DNA from: Gammaproteobacteria bacterium
Lineage (GTDB): Bacteria; Pseudomonadota; Gammaproteobacteria; Enterobacterales; Psychrobiaceae
Direction: 5' to 3'
DNA: 64,000 bases
NCBI GenBank assembly: GCA_013214965.1
Contig: JABSRU010000027.1
Coordinates: forward strand, 1 to 64,000
The notes under the pieces were generated by a model. That model had not been told where the DNA came from, did no database searches, and worked only from the letters and a program-made list of their open reading frames with translations. Shown here in pieces: positions 28,962 to 37,695 of this stretch. Made by a program: the position numbers and the translations under genes. Each line of letters begins with the position of its first letter. The first letter of the stretch is position 1.

Positions 28962-30345
28962 AGGAGTAAGCAATGGCTGGCAACCACAAGGCTATTTCTG
29001 GCCATAATATTAATAATAAAAGTGCAAACAGCTGCAACATAATAAATGGCACCACCCCTTTGTAGATATCTATTAGCTTGATATCTGGTGGGCATACCCC
29101 TTTTAAATAAAATAGGGCAAAGCCGACGGGGGGAGTTAAGAAGGAGGTTTGTAATGTCATGGCGACTAGCATCACAAACCAGACCATTTTAGGGTCATCC
29201 ACTACACCATAGCCATTAACGGCAATATCCAATGCGCCAATAACCGGGGCTAATAAAGGCAGGATAATTAAGGTGATCTCAATCCAATCTAAAAAGAAGC
29301 CAAGGAAAAACACGATTAATAAAATAAAGGCAACAATCCCGTAGGGTCCAAACGGTAGTCCAGTGAGGAATGATTCAATCACTTCATCACCACCGAGCTC
29401 ACGTAATACCAGTGAAAATAGGCTAGCACCAATAAATATTGCAAAGATGTAAGCGGTCGTATTGGTGGTGCCATGCATCACATCTTTTAATACTTTTAAA
29501 CTGAATTTTTTGTTATATATTGCCAAAAGTGTTGCGCCAAATGCGCCAACGCCAGAAGCTTCGGTGGGGGTCGCTAGACCGGTAAATATTGAACCTAACA
29601 CACTAAAAATCAACGCTAGTGTTGGGATGATTGCTTTAAGCACCTTAATAACAGTGGCTAAGGTGACGGGTTTTGCATCATCAGGAATTGGCGCCGCTTT
29701 AGGGTTAACAAAGCCGACAATTAAAATATATAAGATATAGAGCAGACCCAGCATCAAACCAGGAAATACGGCTGCCATGAATAAGTCACCAACACTTAAA
29801 CCGAGTTGGTCAGCCATAATAACCAGCATAATACTTGGTGGGATTAAAATTCCTAAGGTGCCGGCACTGGCGATAGTACCTAGTGCTAAGCTTTTCGAGT
29901 AGCCTTGTTTTTGCATTGCCGGTAATGACATCACCGCTAGTAATACCACCGAAGCGCCGATAATACCGGTTGATGCCGCTAAGATAATCCCAATGGAGGT
30001 CACGGTAATGGCTAAACCGCCATGTACTCGACCAAACAATTCTTGCATCGAAGACATTAAGCGCTCGGCAACGCCAGATTTATCGAGCATGATCCCCATA
30101 AAAATGAACATCGGCAGGGCGACTAAAATCCAGTTGCCCATAATCTGGTATACCCGATTAACAATCAGCCCGAGGGTTTGAAAATCAAGCCCGGTCATCG
30201 CATCCCAATGTTCATCAGCATAGCCTGCAACAAAGGTAAAAATAACACCAACTCCAGCAAGGACATAAGCCACTGGAATACCTGTAAAGAGCAATAAGAT
30301 GAAAGTACCGAACATCGCCAAGACTAAGATTTCATTGATTTCCAT
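28960..30345 (-). CDS. dctM: TRAP transporter large permease (DctM family)
   Basis: 461 residues, about 12 membrane segments; GIPVAYVLAGVGV at the start and GILIPPSIMLVIMA near residue 170 are DctM signatures. Together with the small permease and binding protein it forms a sodium-driven importer. Its start overlaps the dctQ stop by one base. Confidence 0.93.
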   Translation of the reverse strand: MEINEILVLAMFGTFILLLFTGIPVAYVLAGVGVIFTFVAGYADEHWDAMTGLDFQTLGLIVNRVYQIMGNWILVALPMFIFMGIMLDKSGVAERLMSSMQELFGRVHGGLAITVTSIGIILAASTGIIGASVVLLAVMSLPAMQKQGYSKSLALGTIASAGTLGILIPPSIMLVIMADQLGLSVGDLFMAAVFPGLMLGLLYILYILIVGFVNPKAAPIPDDAKPVTLATVIKVLKAIIPTLALIFSVLGSIFTGLATPTEASGVGAFGATLLAIYNKKFSLKVLKDVMHGTTNTTAYIFAIFIGASLFSLVLRELGGDEVIESFLTGLPFGPYGIVAFILLIVFFLGFFLDWIEITLIILPLLAPVIGALDIAVNGYGVVDDPKMVWFVMLVAMTLQTSFLTPPVGFALFYLKGVCPPDIKLIDIYKGVVPFIMLQLFALLLLILWPEIALWLPAIAYS

Positions 30346-30872
30346 TACTTAGTACCTCGCATTAGTAAGGTAGTGTCTCTAATCAGCCGTGATATACAAG
30401 ATAATGCGAAAAATATCATACTGGTTGGGATTGCCGCTTTGATTAACCAGCGGTAGGGCAGCCCCGATGGTGACTCTGATGTCTCACCGGTGCGCCATGC
30501 ATCCGCGACAAAATCGAGACTGTGAATAAAAATAATATAAATAAAAGGTAGCGCAAAAAACAATACAGCTACGATATCGACAATGTGTTTTGTTTTACGG
30601 CTGAAATTCGAATAGAACAAATCGACCCGAACATGGGCGTTATTCATTTGTGCATAAGCAAGGCCAAACATTACCCCAATGGCATATAAATGCCACTCTA
30701 ATTCTTCTAGCCATATTTGGCCATTGGCAAATCCTTTGCGTAAGAAAACTTGGGTAATAATGACAAGAATAAGTAGTACATATACCCAGGCCATCGAGTG
30801 ACTCACTTTTTTAATAAAGTGGTCAATTGCATCTGCGATGGGCACCGAAGGTTGCATCTTGATATCATTCAC
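30345..30872 (-). CDS. dctQ: TRAP transporter small permease (DctQ family)
   Basis: About 175 residues with four membrane segments; WLEELEWHLYAIGVMFGLAYA is the conserved centre. I place the start at the GTG at 30872, with GGAG at 30880-30883, instead of the longer frame from 30896. Second gene of dctPQM. Confidence 0.88.
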   Translation of the reverse strand: MNDIKMQPSVPIADAIDHFIKKVSHSMAWVYVLLILVIITQVFLRKGFANGQIWLEELEWHLYAIGVMFGLAYAQMNNAHVRVDLFYSNFSRKTKHIVDIVAVLFFALPFIYIIFIHSLDFVADAWRTGETSESPSGLPYRWLIKAAIPTSMIFFALSCISRLIRDTTLLMRGTK

Positions 30873-30937
30873 AATATTTCTCCAAAAACTGCACAATACT
30901 TGATTTTATGGTGCAGCACGGTTTAACTGAATCACAA

Positions 30938-30958
30938 AAGGCCTCACGTTGAGGCCTT
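30938..30958 (-). terminator. Intra-operon hairpin between dctP and dctQ
   Basis: AAGGCCTCA / TGAGGCCTT with a three-base loop and a short T-run on the minus strand, 15 bp after dctP. A partial terminator here would make more binding protein than permease, as is common in TRAP operons. Confidence 0.7.
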
Positions 30959-30972
30959 ATCGTTTTAATAAA

Positions 30973-32034
30973 TTAACGGGTTTTCCTTGGGAGGAAAGCG
31001 TTCTTTTCCCACAGATCGTATTTGGCTCTAAAGGTGGTTAAATCGGAATAAACTTTGTTGAAGAATTTATCATCGGTCATCATTTTAGTCGCAACTTGAT
31101 CCCAGCTTTTCTCGAAATGGCCTAGCATTTCGTCGCTCCAATAGCGAATTTCAACGCCCTTTTCGGCATATTTACTTAAGACATCAAACTGTGATGCTTC
31201 ACCTTCGGCGATTGACTGAGCCATCGATGCTTTACAGGTTGTGCTAACAATAGCGCGTTGGGTTTTGTCCATTTTTTTCCAAGTATCGCCATTAATCAAT
31301 AATTCGAATATCGTGGCTTGTTGATGCCAACCTGGAAAGTAGTTGTATTTGGCAATTTTGTGGAGGCCTAGACGTTGATCAATCGCTGGTTGAGAAAACT
31401 CAGTAGCATCGATTGCACCTTTCTCTAGTGCGCCAAATATTTCGCCGCCCGGTAATTGCACCGTACCGACACCAAGGTTTTCCATCACTTTAGCGCCAAG
31501 GCCAAAGAATCGCATGTTCAGGCCTTTGAGATCTTCAATTTTATCAATTGGTTTTTTAAACCAGCCAGAGGTCTCAGGAGAAATAATCGCACAGGGGATA
31601 ACATGAACATTGTAACCCGCTTGATCGTACATTTCTTGATACAGTTTTAAGCCGTTACCGAAATACATCCATGCCATATATTCGCCAGCTTCAGGGCCAA
31701 ACGGCACCGCTGAAAATAAAGAGGCCGCAGGGATTTTTCCTTGCCAATAGCCAGCTGTTGCATAACCTGAGTTAACTTTACCCGTTGAAACTGCATCTAA
31801 AATTTCTTTGGCGCCAACTAATTTACCTGGCTCGTAAATTTTCATTTTAATCTTGCCACCACTAATTATCTTTAACTCTTCAGAGACCCATTTTATTGGT
31901 GTACCCAGCGCCGGTAGGTTCGAGTTAAAAGCGATGGGGGTTTTTAACAGTAATTTTTTTGCCGCGAGGGTAGGGGCCGAAATGGTCGTTGCTGCAATGA
32001 TTGCAATGACCAAGGATTTCTTATTAAACTTCAT
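30973..32034 (-). CDS. dctP: TRAP transporter periplasmic binding protein (DctP family, TakP-like)
   Basis: 353 residues with a signal peptide ending APTLAA. The DctP fold shows the conserved Arg in GLNMRFFGLG near residue 180 and the QLPGGEIFGALEKGAIDATE motif near 205, which is most like the 2-oxo acid or lactate binding (TakP) branch. First gene of the dctPQM operon. The ligand is inferred from resemblance only. Confidence 0.88.
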   Translation of the reverse strand: MKFNKKSLVIAIIAATTISAPTLAAKKLLLKTPIAFNSNLPALGTPIKWVSEELKIISGGKIKMKIYEPGKLVGAKEILDAVSTGKVNSGYATAGYWQGKIPAASLFSAVPFGPEAGEYMAWMYFGNGLKLYQEMYDQAGYNVHVIPCAIISPETSGWFKKPIDKIEDLKGLNMRFFGLGAKVMENLGVGTVQLPGGEIFGALEKGAIDATEFSQPAIDQRLGLHKIAKYNYFPGWHQQATIFELLINGDTWKKMDKTQRAIVSTTCKASMAQSIAEGEASQFDVLSKYAEKGVEIRYWSDEMLGHFEKSWDQVATKMMTDDKFFNKVYSDLTTFRAKYDLWEKNAFLPRKTR

Positions 32035-32130
32035 GTTAACTCTCCGATTTTTTTAATTTTAGGTTAAAGTTAGATAAATAATTGACTTAAATATGATATA
32101 GAATTGTTACTAATTAGTTTATTGGCAGGA

Positions 32131-32161
32131 CTACGTAAAGTAATTACGTATTTTTACGTAG
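32131..32161. promoter_or_regulatory. Three TACGTA hexamers upstream of dctP
   Basis: TACGTA occurs at 32133, 32145 and 32155; the outer two are part of an inverted repeat CTACGTAAA / TTTACGTAG. It lies in the divergent region between dctP and the small lipoprotein, about 100 bp from dctP. The pattern suits a LuxR/FixJ-type response regulator, which is inference. Confidence 0.45.
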
Positions 32162-32221
32162 TTGGTGGTTAATGAAAGTGTGTTATTTTGATTGCAGATA
32201 AATAAGAATATAGAGGTAAAA

Positions 32222-32515
32222 ATGAAATATAACTTAATCGGCTTAGCTATTTCGATATTGTGGTTAGCTGGCTGTCAAGCCTCCAGCACAGGGTCCGAAA
32301 CTAAAGAACTCGCTGAGATTAAATCAGTAACGGTTAAAAAACCACCTAGTCGTTGTGGGATGTCACCGCCAGTATTAAATCGTGACAAGATTACTGCGAT
32401 GTTAATTAAGTCTGGAAAAATAGCCGTTACAGCAACGCCTCAAGAACAGTCTCAGCAAGTACAGCAGTTCATTAATAATAAAAGAAAAGCATTTAGTAAA
32501 AAATGCCGTGGTTAA
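32222..32515 (+). CDS. Small lipoprotein resembling the M6 protease pro-region
   Basis: 97 residues from the ATG at 32222. Lipobox LAGC gives lipidation of Cys near 17. After a linker, residues of the C-terminal half (from SPPVLNRDKI to SKK) align without gaps to the N-terminal region of the protease encoded 15 bp downstream (DPALINQERI to SRQ): by hand 15 of 47 identical, most others conservative. I infer a membrane-anchored copy of the protease pro-segment, possibly an inhibitor or folding helper. Alternative: a stray fragment after gene duplication, though the lipobox argues for function. Confidence 0.75.
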   Translation: MKYNLIGLAISILWLAGCQASSTGSETKELAEIKSVTVKKPPSRCGMSPPVLNRDKITAMLIKSGKIAVTATPQEQSQQVQQFINNKRKAFSKKCRG

Positions 32516-32530
32516 ATGTTAGGAATCATC

Positions 32531-35248
32531 ATGAATATAAAAACAACAAGAGTAATAACGAGTCTACTGTATCTTTTTACGCTGGGGCAAGCGATTGCTG
32601 CCACCACTGAACCCCTGACCATTGATCCGGCTCTAATTAATCAAGAACGCATTGCTTATTGGCTTAAAAAACGTAATCAACTAACTGTTGCAGCAACTGA
32701 GCAGCAAATAAATGCTCAAGTGACTCGCTATATTGATAATTATCGACATAAGTTGTCACGGCAGCGGTTAATTATGTCACCAAGCGCATCAACTTCAAAA
32801 GCTAGCGCGCAACGGGCCAAACAGCAGCGTTCCACCGTTAATCAATACACCATCACCAACGCTAATGTGCTGGCTATTTTAATTGATTTTCCGGATTTGC
32901 CCTACAATGCCAACCGTTTGAGTCGTGACGATACTGAGATGTACTACGCTGATTATTCTCGGCAGCATTATAGCGATATGCTCTTTAACGTAGACACTTT
33001 TACCGGTCCTAATAACGAATCACTGATTACCAGTCGCTACTATTATCAACAAGAGTCCGGTGGTAGTTTTAATTTTAATGGTCAAGTGGTCGGTTGGTAT
33101 CGCGCCCAACATGATGCTAGCTATTATGGTGGCAATGACAGTGACAATAATAACGCTGACAAAAAAGTCCATGAACTGATAATAGAGGCCGTTAATGCCG
33201 CGGTTAGTCGAGGGGGAATTAACTTAAGTCAATTCGATCAAAACAATGATGGCGTGATTGATCATTTACTTGTTATTCACTCGAGTATTGGTGAAGAGGC
33301 CGGTGGCGGAGTGTTAGGCGAAAGTGCCATATGGTCCCATCGTTTTAGTGTCGGTAACTGGAGTGTTATTGGTAGCCCAATTAAAGTCGATGGTTATACT
33401 ATTCAACCGATTGATTCCGCCGCTGGGGTGGTGGCCCATGAATTTGGTCATGATTTAGGGTTACCCGATGAGTACGATATTAAAAATAATGATATTGGCG
33501 CAACCGTGGCCAATTGGTCCATTATGGCGGCAGGTAGTTGGTTAGGTGCGGTTATAGGCACAGAACCTAACAGTTTTAGTCCCTATGCTCGTGATTATTT
33601 GCAACGTAATTATGGTGGTAAATGGGCGAATCAATTAACGATTAATGCTAAAAATTTAAACCAAGCCGGTCAGCAAATTAATTTAGTGGCAGGGGTTAAT
33701 CATCAAGGGATAACTAATCAGATTAAAGTCGAGTTACCTGCTAATAGCGAACCTTTCATTAAGCCTTATTCCGGTCGCTATCAATATTACTCTGGGCACA
33801 AAAACCAAACAACCGTTAAGCTTTCATTTTCTGCTCAAGTAGCTAATCAGGCTGATGTATCATTGTCGATGAAGGCACAATGGGATACTGAACAAGACTA
33901 TGATTATGTGCAAGTGCGAGCTAATGGTGTGCCGTTAGCTAATCAATACACTAAACTGGGAATAGGCGATTTAGCGGGAGTGAGTAACATTATCACCGGT
34001 CAATCAGCGCCTAATCAATGGCAAACGTTGAACTTCGATTTAAGCGCGTATCGTGATTCATCTGTTAATTTTGAAATTATTTATGTGACCGATGAGCGGG
34101 TGGGCGGTTTTGGCCTAGTGGTTGATGATATTAGTGTCAGTGATTCTTTTACTAATAACGCAGAGAGTGAGTTATTAGCCTTAAATGGCTTCAGCCATAA
34201 CGATGGTAATAAATCTCTTGAACCACAGTTTTATTATATCCAACTGCGCAGTCATTCTGGTTTAGATAAATCCTTAGCCGACATCAGTTATTCACCGGGC
34301 GTATTGATGTGGCTTGCTGATAATAATTATGAAGATAACGATGTCACTAAGCATCCCGGTCATGGTTTTTTAGCCGTAATCGATGCAGATCAACAGATGG
34401 TAAGTCGTGCTAACTCCTTGATCCAAGTGAGTGATGCTGCATTTAGTCTTTATCAACAAATCGGTGCTAAAGGGGATGTTAACACCAATAATATCGCTAA
34501 ATTCGATGATAACAATGACTATAGTTCACCGAGTCAGCCTGAATCTGGGGTTAAGGTCGTGCCTTGGGGGATAACAATGACCGTCACTGCTCAAGCTCAA
34601 AATAGCAGCACTGCGACGATTAATCTTACCCGTGAAATTAGTGAAATTTTGGCAAAATTTAGCGTTCTCACTGATGGCTTAATGGCTAATTTTAGCCAAG
34701 AGAGTAATAGCAACGTTGTGATCACCTCCTATTTATGGAATTTTGGTGACCCGGCATCAACGGCCAATCAATCAACTGAAGCTGCGCCATCGCATGTGTT
34801 CAGTAGCGCCGGTCGTTATGAGGTGACATTAAAAGTGACCGACGCCGACGGTAATGAGGACTCTATAACCAAACAATTGATCGTCAGTCAAGCGTTGGCC
34901 ATCGATATTGTGCGCAGCGCGAGTTACCTTCAGGCGAATTTTTCTGCCAGTGTTGCTGGTGGATTAGCACCTTATCAATATCAATGGGATTTCGGTGATC
35001 AATCGACTTCAAAGGCAGGACCTAGCGTGACTCATACTTACGCGAGTGCCGGAAGCTATCAAGTTAGCTTGAAAATCACTGACAGTTTAGGGCTAGTGAA
35101 GAGTGAGAGTTTTAATTACACGGTCAGTGCTAAAGTGGTGGTTTCACCACCGACAACTGAGACTAAAAAATCAGGAGGTGGTAGTCTGTCATTTATTGGT
35201 TTATTAGGATTAATACTGCTATCAATCAAAAGGAAGAGTAATGGATAA
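32531..35248 (+). CDS. Secreted M6-family (immune inhibitor A-like) metalloprotease with PKD repeats and GlyGly-CTERM
   Basis: 905 residues from the ATG at 32531 (AGGA before it). Signal peptide to about 22, propeptide to about 110, then the M6 catalytic domain with zinc site HEFGHDLGLPDEYD near residue 302. A beta-sandwich region follows, then two PKD-like domains (about 715-795 and 800-880, with YLWNFGDP and YQWDFGDQ). The end is KKSGGGSLSFIGLLGLIL and a basic KRK tail, a GlyGly-CTERM signal for rhombosortase and type II secretion export. Its last bases overlap the next gene. Confidence 0.9.
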   Translation: MNIKTTRVITSLLYLFTLGQAIAATTEPLTIDPALINQERIAYWLKKRNQLTVAATEQQINAQVTRYIDNYRHKLSRQRLIMSPSASTSKASAQRAKQQRSTVNQYTITNANVLAILIDFPDLPYNANRLSRDDTEMYYADYSRQHYSDMLFNVDTFTGPNNESLITSRYYYQQESGGSFNFNGQVVGWYRAQHDASYYGGNDSDNNNADKKVHELIIEAVNAAVSRGGINLSQFDQNNDGVIDHLLVIHSSIGEEAGGGVLGESAIWSHRFSVGNWSVIGSPIKVDGYTIQPIDSAAGVVAHEFGHDLGLPDEYDIKNNDIGATVANWSIMAAGSWLGAVIGTEPNSFSPYARDYLQRNYGGKWANQLTINAKNLNQAGQQINLVAGVNHQGITNQIKVELPANSEPFIKPYSGRYQYYSGHKNQTTVKLSFSAQVANQADVSLSMKAQWDTEQDYDYVQVRANGVPLANQYTKLGIGDLAGVSNIITGQSAPNQWQTLNFDLSAYRDSSVNFEIIYVTDERVGGFGLVVDDISVSDSFTNNAESELLALNGFSHNDGNKSLEPQFYYIQLRSHSGLDKSLADISYSPGVLMWLADNNYEDNDVTKHPGHGFLAVIDADQQMVSRANSLIQVSDAAFSLYQQIGAKGDVNTNNIAKFDDNNDYSSPSQPESGVKVVPWGITMTVTAQAQNSSTATINLTREISEILAKFSVLTDGLMANFSQESNSNVVITSYLWNFGDPASTANQSTEAAPSHVFSSAGRYEVTLKVTDADGNEDSITKQLIVSQALAIDIVRSASYLQANFSASVAGGLAPYQYQWDFGDQSTSKAGPSVTHTYASAGSYQVSLKITDSLGLVKSESFNYTVSAKVVVSPPTTETKKSGGGSLSFIGLLGLILLSIKRKSNG

Positions 35249-35996
35249 AGTTGTTATTGTTACCGGTGGCGCCAGTGGCATCGGTTACGCCGTGGCACAG
35301 TCATTGCGTCAAAATAACTATCGTGTTGTTATTGCCGATTTAAATCAGGCGGTCGGAGAACAAGCCGCTCAGACACTTGGATGTCATTTTGTTGCGGTTG
35401 ATTTATCGCGCCAAGTCGACAATTACCGATTGGTTGAAGAAACGGTAGCTAAATATGGCACGATTGATATTTTGGTCAATAATGCTGGTTTTCAGCATGT
35501 GTGTCCGCTTGACGAATTCCCAGAAGAAATGTGGAATACAATGCTAAGTGTGATGCTGACTTCGCCATTTTTGCTGACTAAATACTGTTGGCCCTACATG
35601 AAGAAAAATGGCTGGGGCAGGATAGTCAATATTGCCTCTGTTCATGGTCAGGTTGCTTCTCCCTTTAAAGCCGCTTATATCAGCGCCAAGCATGGCTTAG
35701 TGGGGTTAACCAAGAGTACAGCATTAGAAGGTGGTGAATTTGGCATTACCGCCAACACGATTTGCCCTGCTTATGTTAAAACCCCGTTGGTTGATCGACA
35801 AATTGCAGATCAAGCGTCAACGCATGGTATTGAACCCGACAAAGTGATTAGCGATATTATGTTGAAAAATGCGGCGATAAAACGCATGATCGAGCCTGAA
35901 GAGATCGGCGAGTTGGTGAATTACATTGTCAGTGACGCCGCCCGTTCATTTACCGGGTCAAATTTGACCATTGATTTAGGCTGGACGGCGCAGTAA
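35241..35996 (+). CDS. 3-hydroxybutyrate dehydrogenase-like short-chain dehydrogenase
   Basis: 251-residue SDR: TGGASGIG cofactor loop, NNAG, Ser in NIASVHGQVASPFK and YISAKHG containing the catalytic YxxxK. The NIASVHG and CPAYVKTPLV segments are specific to D-3-hydroxybutyrate dehydrogenases, which convert 3-hydroxybutyrate to acetoacetate with NAD. It overlaps the protease gene by 8 bp, although the functions seem unrelated. Confidence 0.85.
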   Translation: MDKVVIVTGGASGIGYAVAQSLRQNNYRVVIADLNQAVGEQAAQTLGCHFVAVDLSRQVDNYRLVEETVAKYGTIDILVNNAGFQHVCPLDEFPEEMWNTMLSVMLTSPFLLTKYCWPYMKKNGWGRIVNIASVHGQVASPFKAAYISAKHGLVGLTKSTALEGGEFGITANTICPAYVKTPLVDRQIADQASTHGIEPDKVISDIMLKNAAIKRMIEPEEIGELVNYIVSDAARSFTGSNLTIDLGWTAQ

Positions 35997-36018
35997 TACC
36001 ATTGTCAGATTGGTATAA

Positions 36019-37242
36019 TTAATAACCAAATGGATTATCAATAGAGGTCGCTGGCTGGGTAAACCATTTGGGCCCAGTGGCTGTCATGTAGAAATGATCT
36101 TCATGACGCACGCCAAACTCGCCATAAATACAAATCATTGGTTCGTTAGAAAAACACATTCCCGGCTCAAGAATTGTGGTGTCGCCTTTGACAAGGTAAG
36201 GCCATTCATGGATATCTAAGCCAATACCGTGTCCCGTGCGATGTGGTAAACCAGGGACCTGATAGCCAGGACCATAGCCTTGTTGTTCTAAATAGCTACG
36301 TGCTGCAAAATCAACATTTTGACACTGACTACCCAATTGAGCGGCATTAAAACCGGCGGCTTGGGCATTTTTCTCATCATTCCACACTTGAGTCTGGCGT
36401 TCACTGGCCTGACCAAAAACATATGTCCGAGTGATATCTGAGTTATAACCCAATAATTGACAGCCTGTATCAATCAATACCATATCATTCATTTTTAAGC
36501 TTTGTGGCTCTTTAACACCGTGCGGGTAGGCAGTCGCTTCGCCAAACAACACAATACAAAAATATGAACCAGCCGATGCTCCAACCGCAATATGAGCCTG
36601 ATTGATAAAAGACACCATATCGGTGGTCATCATGCCAGGGGCCAAAATACGAGCGGCTGCCTTATGCACTTCCATCGTCATGTCTTTTGCACGCTGTAAC
36701 AACGCAATTTCGGTACTTGACTTTATCGCACGACAACCGGCAGTAATTGGCTTACTAGTGGTAAATGCTAAGTCTAATCCTGATGTTTTTGCTTGCTTAA
36801 TTAAACCGTCAGCTAGGAAGAATGAACAAGACTCATCTAGCGCAATAGTGCCTTGCGTAATGTTAAGGCTTGTTAAATGCTTAATGGTAAGCTGATATGG
36901 ACATTCGTGTTCTTGCCAACTTAATACAGGGGCATCAATGACCATAAACTCAGTTAGGGTGCTTTGCTCAAACCAAGGTGCGATATAAGCGAGTGAGCCC
37001 GTTGCTGGTAAAATAGCACCCACCATTCGTTCTGATGAACCCCATCGGGTACCAGTGAAGTAACTTAAATTAGTACCAGCATTGATGTATAACGCGGCAA
37101 TATTATGTTGTTGCATTAACTGTTGAGCACGTTCAATACGTTGTTGATATTCATTGATTGTTATCGGTGCAATATCAGCGGTCATATTGACTAATTTTTT
37201 TAATTCTATTTCGGCTGTCGAGCCGCCAATGCCATTGTTCAT
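36019..37242 (-). CDS. M24-family metallopeptidase (Xaa-Pro peptidase-like)
   Basis: 407 residues. The N-terminal creatinase-like domain (YFTGTRWGSSERMVGAIL) precedes a pita-bread catalytic domain: DTGCQLLGYNSDITRTYVF is split across two metal Asp, GHGIGLDIHEWP has the His and GEFGVRHEDHF the last Glu region. Probable cytoplasmic aminopeptidase P or prolidase type. Convergent with the SDR gene; a short ATACCA/TGGTAT hairpin at 35996-36016 lies between them. Confidence 0.87.
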   Translation of the reverse strand: MNNGIGGSTAEIELKKLVNMTADIAPITINEYQQRIERAQQLMQQHNIAALYINAGTNLSYFTGTRWGSSERMVGAILPATGSLAYIAPWFEQSTLTEFMVIDAPVLSWQEHECPYQLTIKHLTSLNITQGTIALDESCSFFLADGLIKQAKTSGLDLAFTTSKPITAGCRAIKSSTEIALLQRAKDMTMEVHKAAARILAPGMMTTDMVSFINQAHIAVGASAGSYFCIVLFGEATAYPHGVKEPQSLKMNDMVLIDTGCQLLGYNSDITRTYVFGQASERQTQVWNDEKNAQAAGFNAAQLGSQCQNVDFAARSYLEQQGYGPGYQVPGLPHRTGHGIGLDIHEWPYLVKGDTTILEPGMCFSNEPMICIYGEFGVRHEDHFYMTATGPKWFTQPATSIDNPFGY

Positions 37243-37317
37243 TATGGTTCTCTTTTATCAGACTAATTTATGGATATTGTATACGATATGTGAGGTGGAT
37301 ACGAATGTTGGACATAA

Positions 37318-37343
37318 AAAAACCGAGCCTAAGCTCGGTTTTT
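37318..37343 (-). terminator. Terminator downstream of the YciU-family gene
   Basis: AAAAACCGAGC and GCTCGGTTTTT with a CTAA loop; T-rich on the minus strand, 15 bp after the stop. Confidence 0.9.
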
Positions 37344-37357
37344 ATCAATAGTATGGA

Positions 37358-37687
37358 TTAACGCTTCCATTTCACAAAGAACGGCTGTTGAGCATTCTTT
37401 TGATCAGCCCGTAATAAAACACGGGCATAAATTAGATCGAAATCGTTGTCTTCGTATAAACCAATTCTCACTTCAACATAATCTTGTTCAAGTTGCTCTT
37501 GAGTTAAATCGTTTTGATCTTGCCAATCATTAAATGCACTAACTAGCTCAACAGCTCCCTGCGTTTCAACTTGTTCAGCGTAATAATCTAAATCTGGCGG
37601 GTCGAGATTATCGATTAAATTTTCTTCAAAAATATCGAGCGCGATATCAACTAATAAATCGGTGTTAATACCTGATGACTTTGCCAT
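37358..37687 (-). CDS. yciU: YciU/HI1450 family protein (DUF440)
   Basis: 109 acidic residues. LDIFEENLIDNLDPPDL, NDWQDQNDL and VRIGLYEDNDF follow the pattern of YciU and HI1450, a fold proposed to mimic double-stranded DNA. The assignment rests on this pattern match; function is unproven. It is 8 bp downstream of sstT on the same strand. Confidence 0.82.
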   Translation of the reverse strand: MAKSSGINTDLLVDIALDIFEENLIDNLDPPDLDYYAEQVETQGAVELVSAFNDWQDQNDLTQEQLEQDYVEVRIGLYEDNDFDLIYARVLLRADQKNAQQPFFVKWKR

Positions 37688-37695
37688 AGTAAACC

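Noticed and set aside
32118-32165. Sigma-54 promoter upstream of dctP
   Set aside because: TTGGCA is present but no GC element at the required distance.
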